Shown here one piece after another: positions 5,093 to 5,989 of a stretch of DNA of 5,989 nucleotides. The translations under genes and the position numbers were made by a program. Each line of letters opens with the position of its first letter. The first letter of the stretch is position 1. Below the pieces are notes generated by a model. That model worked only from the letters and a program-made list of their open reading frames with translations. It ran no database searches and was not told the origin of the DNA. The stretch comes from Thioalkalivibrio sp. (GTDB lineage: Bacteria > Pseudomonadota > Gammaproteobacteria > Ectothiorhodospirales > Ectothiorhodospiraceae). The stretch covers positions 1 to 5,989 of the forward strand of contig PULL01000325.1 of assembly GCA_003550945.1 (NCBI GenBank). The letters run 5' to 3'.

Positions 5093-5989
5093 ATGCGCAT
5101 CCGTATGTTGAGGGCAGGGCTGTCGATTGTGCTGTTGCTGGGCGTGCTGGCCGTGACCGGCCAGGCCAGCGCCTCGTTCGTGCTGTTGCCGGAACCGCTG
5201 CAGCAGGCGATCCGCGGGGAGGGCCTCCCGGCCGACGCGGTGGGGCTTTGGGTGAAACGGGTGGGTGATCCGGCCCCGATGCTGCAACTGAACCCGCGCC
5301 AGTCGTTCAACCCGGCCTCCACCATCAAGCTGGCCACCACGCTGGCGGCGCTGAAGGAACTCGGCCCGAGCCACGTGTGGACCACGGAAATCCACGCGAC
5401 CGCACCGGTGCGCGACGGCGTGCTGCGCGGCGATCTGGTGCTGCGCGGGACCGGTGATCAGGGCATGGTCAGCGAGGAGCACTGGCGCATGCTGGGTGCG
5501 TTGCGGCGCACCGGCCTGCGCCGCATCGAGGGCAACGTCTACCTGGACACGAGTCACTTCTACCTGCCGATCGAGGACCCGGGCGCATTCGACGGGCAGC
5601 CGCTGCGTGCCTACAACCAGCCGCCGCACGCGCTGATCGTGAACGCCAATGCCCTGCGCTTTCACGTGATGCCCGACGTCAACGGCGGAGGGATCCGCGT
5701 CGTGCCCGACCCGCCGCTACCCGGTCTGCAGATCGTGAACAACCTGCGCGGCGTTCAGGGGGGTTGCGGCGGCTGGCAGCGCGGCATCCGTTACGAAGTG
5801 GACAACGGTGCCTCGGGCGCGCGGGTGATCTTCTCCGGGGACTACCCCGTGAACTGTGGCGACTACGAGCTGCTGCGCACGGCGATCGCGCCCGAGTTGT
5901 ACAACCGCGAGATCTTCCGGCTGCACTGGTCACAGTGGGGCGGTGAACTGCAAGGGGACGTGCGCTACGGCGTCCTGCCGCTCGACAAT
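5093..5989 (+). CDS. dacB: D-alanyl-D-alanine carboxypeptidase/endopeptidase, PBP4 (peptidase S13) family (partial, C-terminus beyond right edge)
   Basis: This is a periplasmic penicillin-binding protein that trims or cleaves peptidoglycan cross-links; 299 codons are visible with no stop. Residues 1-27 form a Sec signal peptide: basic MRIRMLR, a hydrophobic core around 10-22 (LSIVLLLGVLAV), and a likely cleavage near ASA-S (25-28). The serine-hydrolase SxxK motif is STIK at 76-79 within FNPASTIKLATTLAAL, giving nucleophile Ser76 and general base Lys79. Further family features are LRGDLVLRGTGDQ (111-123), the GLRRIEGNVYLD stretch (141-152) that begins the inserted domain of S13 enzymes, and YNQPPHALIVNANAL (174-188). 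The SxN and KTG motifs would lie beyond the window. Two cysteines, Cys225 and Cys255, could pair in the periplasm. The visible part shows no frameshift or missing active-site residue. The symbol follows homology to E. coli PBP4. Confidence 0.88.
   Translation, partial: MRIRMLRAGLSIVLLLGVLAVTGQASASFVLLPEPLQQAIRGEGLPADAVGLWVKRVGDPAPMLQLNPRQSFNPASTIKLATTLAALKELGPSHVWTTEIHATAPVRDGVLRGDLVLRGTGDQGMVSEEHWRMLGALRRTGLRRIEGNVYLDTSHFYLPIEDPGAFDGQPLRAYNQPPHALIVNANALRFHVMPDVNGGGIRVVPDPPLPGLQIVNNLRGVQGGCGGWQRGIRYEVDNGASGARVIFSGDYPVNCGDYELLRTAIAPELYNREIFRLHWSQWGGELQGDVRYGVLPLDN

Overview
The window is high-GC bacterial DNA with densely packed genes. It most likely comes from a gammaproteobacterium, perhaps of the Chromatiales/Ectothiorhodospiraceae or a similar group. 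This rests on protein character (a RecQ with the Escherichia-type Zn-cysteine spacing, a DUF3581 protein, an S13 D,D-peptidase), the strong G/C third-position bias, and an NtrC/sigma-54 style promoter. The lineage is inferred; no rRNA or other taxonomic marker is present.

Layout: (1) 1-1016, minus strand: the N-terminal 338 codons of an Atm1/HMT1-type ABC transporter whose ATPase half lies beyond the left edge. (2) 1017-1153: a 137-bp divergent intergenic region. (3) 1154-3022, plus strand: complete recQ DNA helicase. (4) 3056-3787, plus strand: a DUF3581-family protein, 33 bp behind recQ and probably cotranscribed. (5) 3788-3964: a regulatory region with two NtrC-type inverted repeats and a -24/-12 (sigma-54) promoter. 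(6) 3965-4987, plus strand: a protein with a C-terminal EAL domain that has lost several catalytic residues. (7) 4988-5092: a short gap with no clear signal. (8) 5093 to the right edge: the secreted N-terminal part of a PBP4/DacB-type D-alanyl-D-alanine carboxypeptidase/endopeptidase.

Most of the genes are housekeeping: transport of glutathione-linked compounds, DNA repair and cell-wall remodelling. The most interesting part is the 3788-4987 block. Two GCACC-N5-GGTGC sites with centres 44 bp apart sit upstream of TGGTCCGCAACTTGCT, which has the correct GG-N10-GC spacing. The downstream gene encodes an EAL protein that looks unable to hydrolyse c-di-GMP. Together these suggest a nitrogen-limitation-induced, non-enzymatic EAL regulator. 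The promoter also fixes the gene start at 3965 rather than at the upstream in-frame ATG at 3809. A second point of interest is the DUF3581 protein, which carries an Asp35/His40 dyad laid out like that of MaoC/R-hydratase hotdog enzymes.
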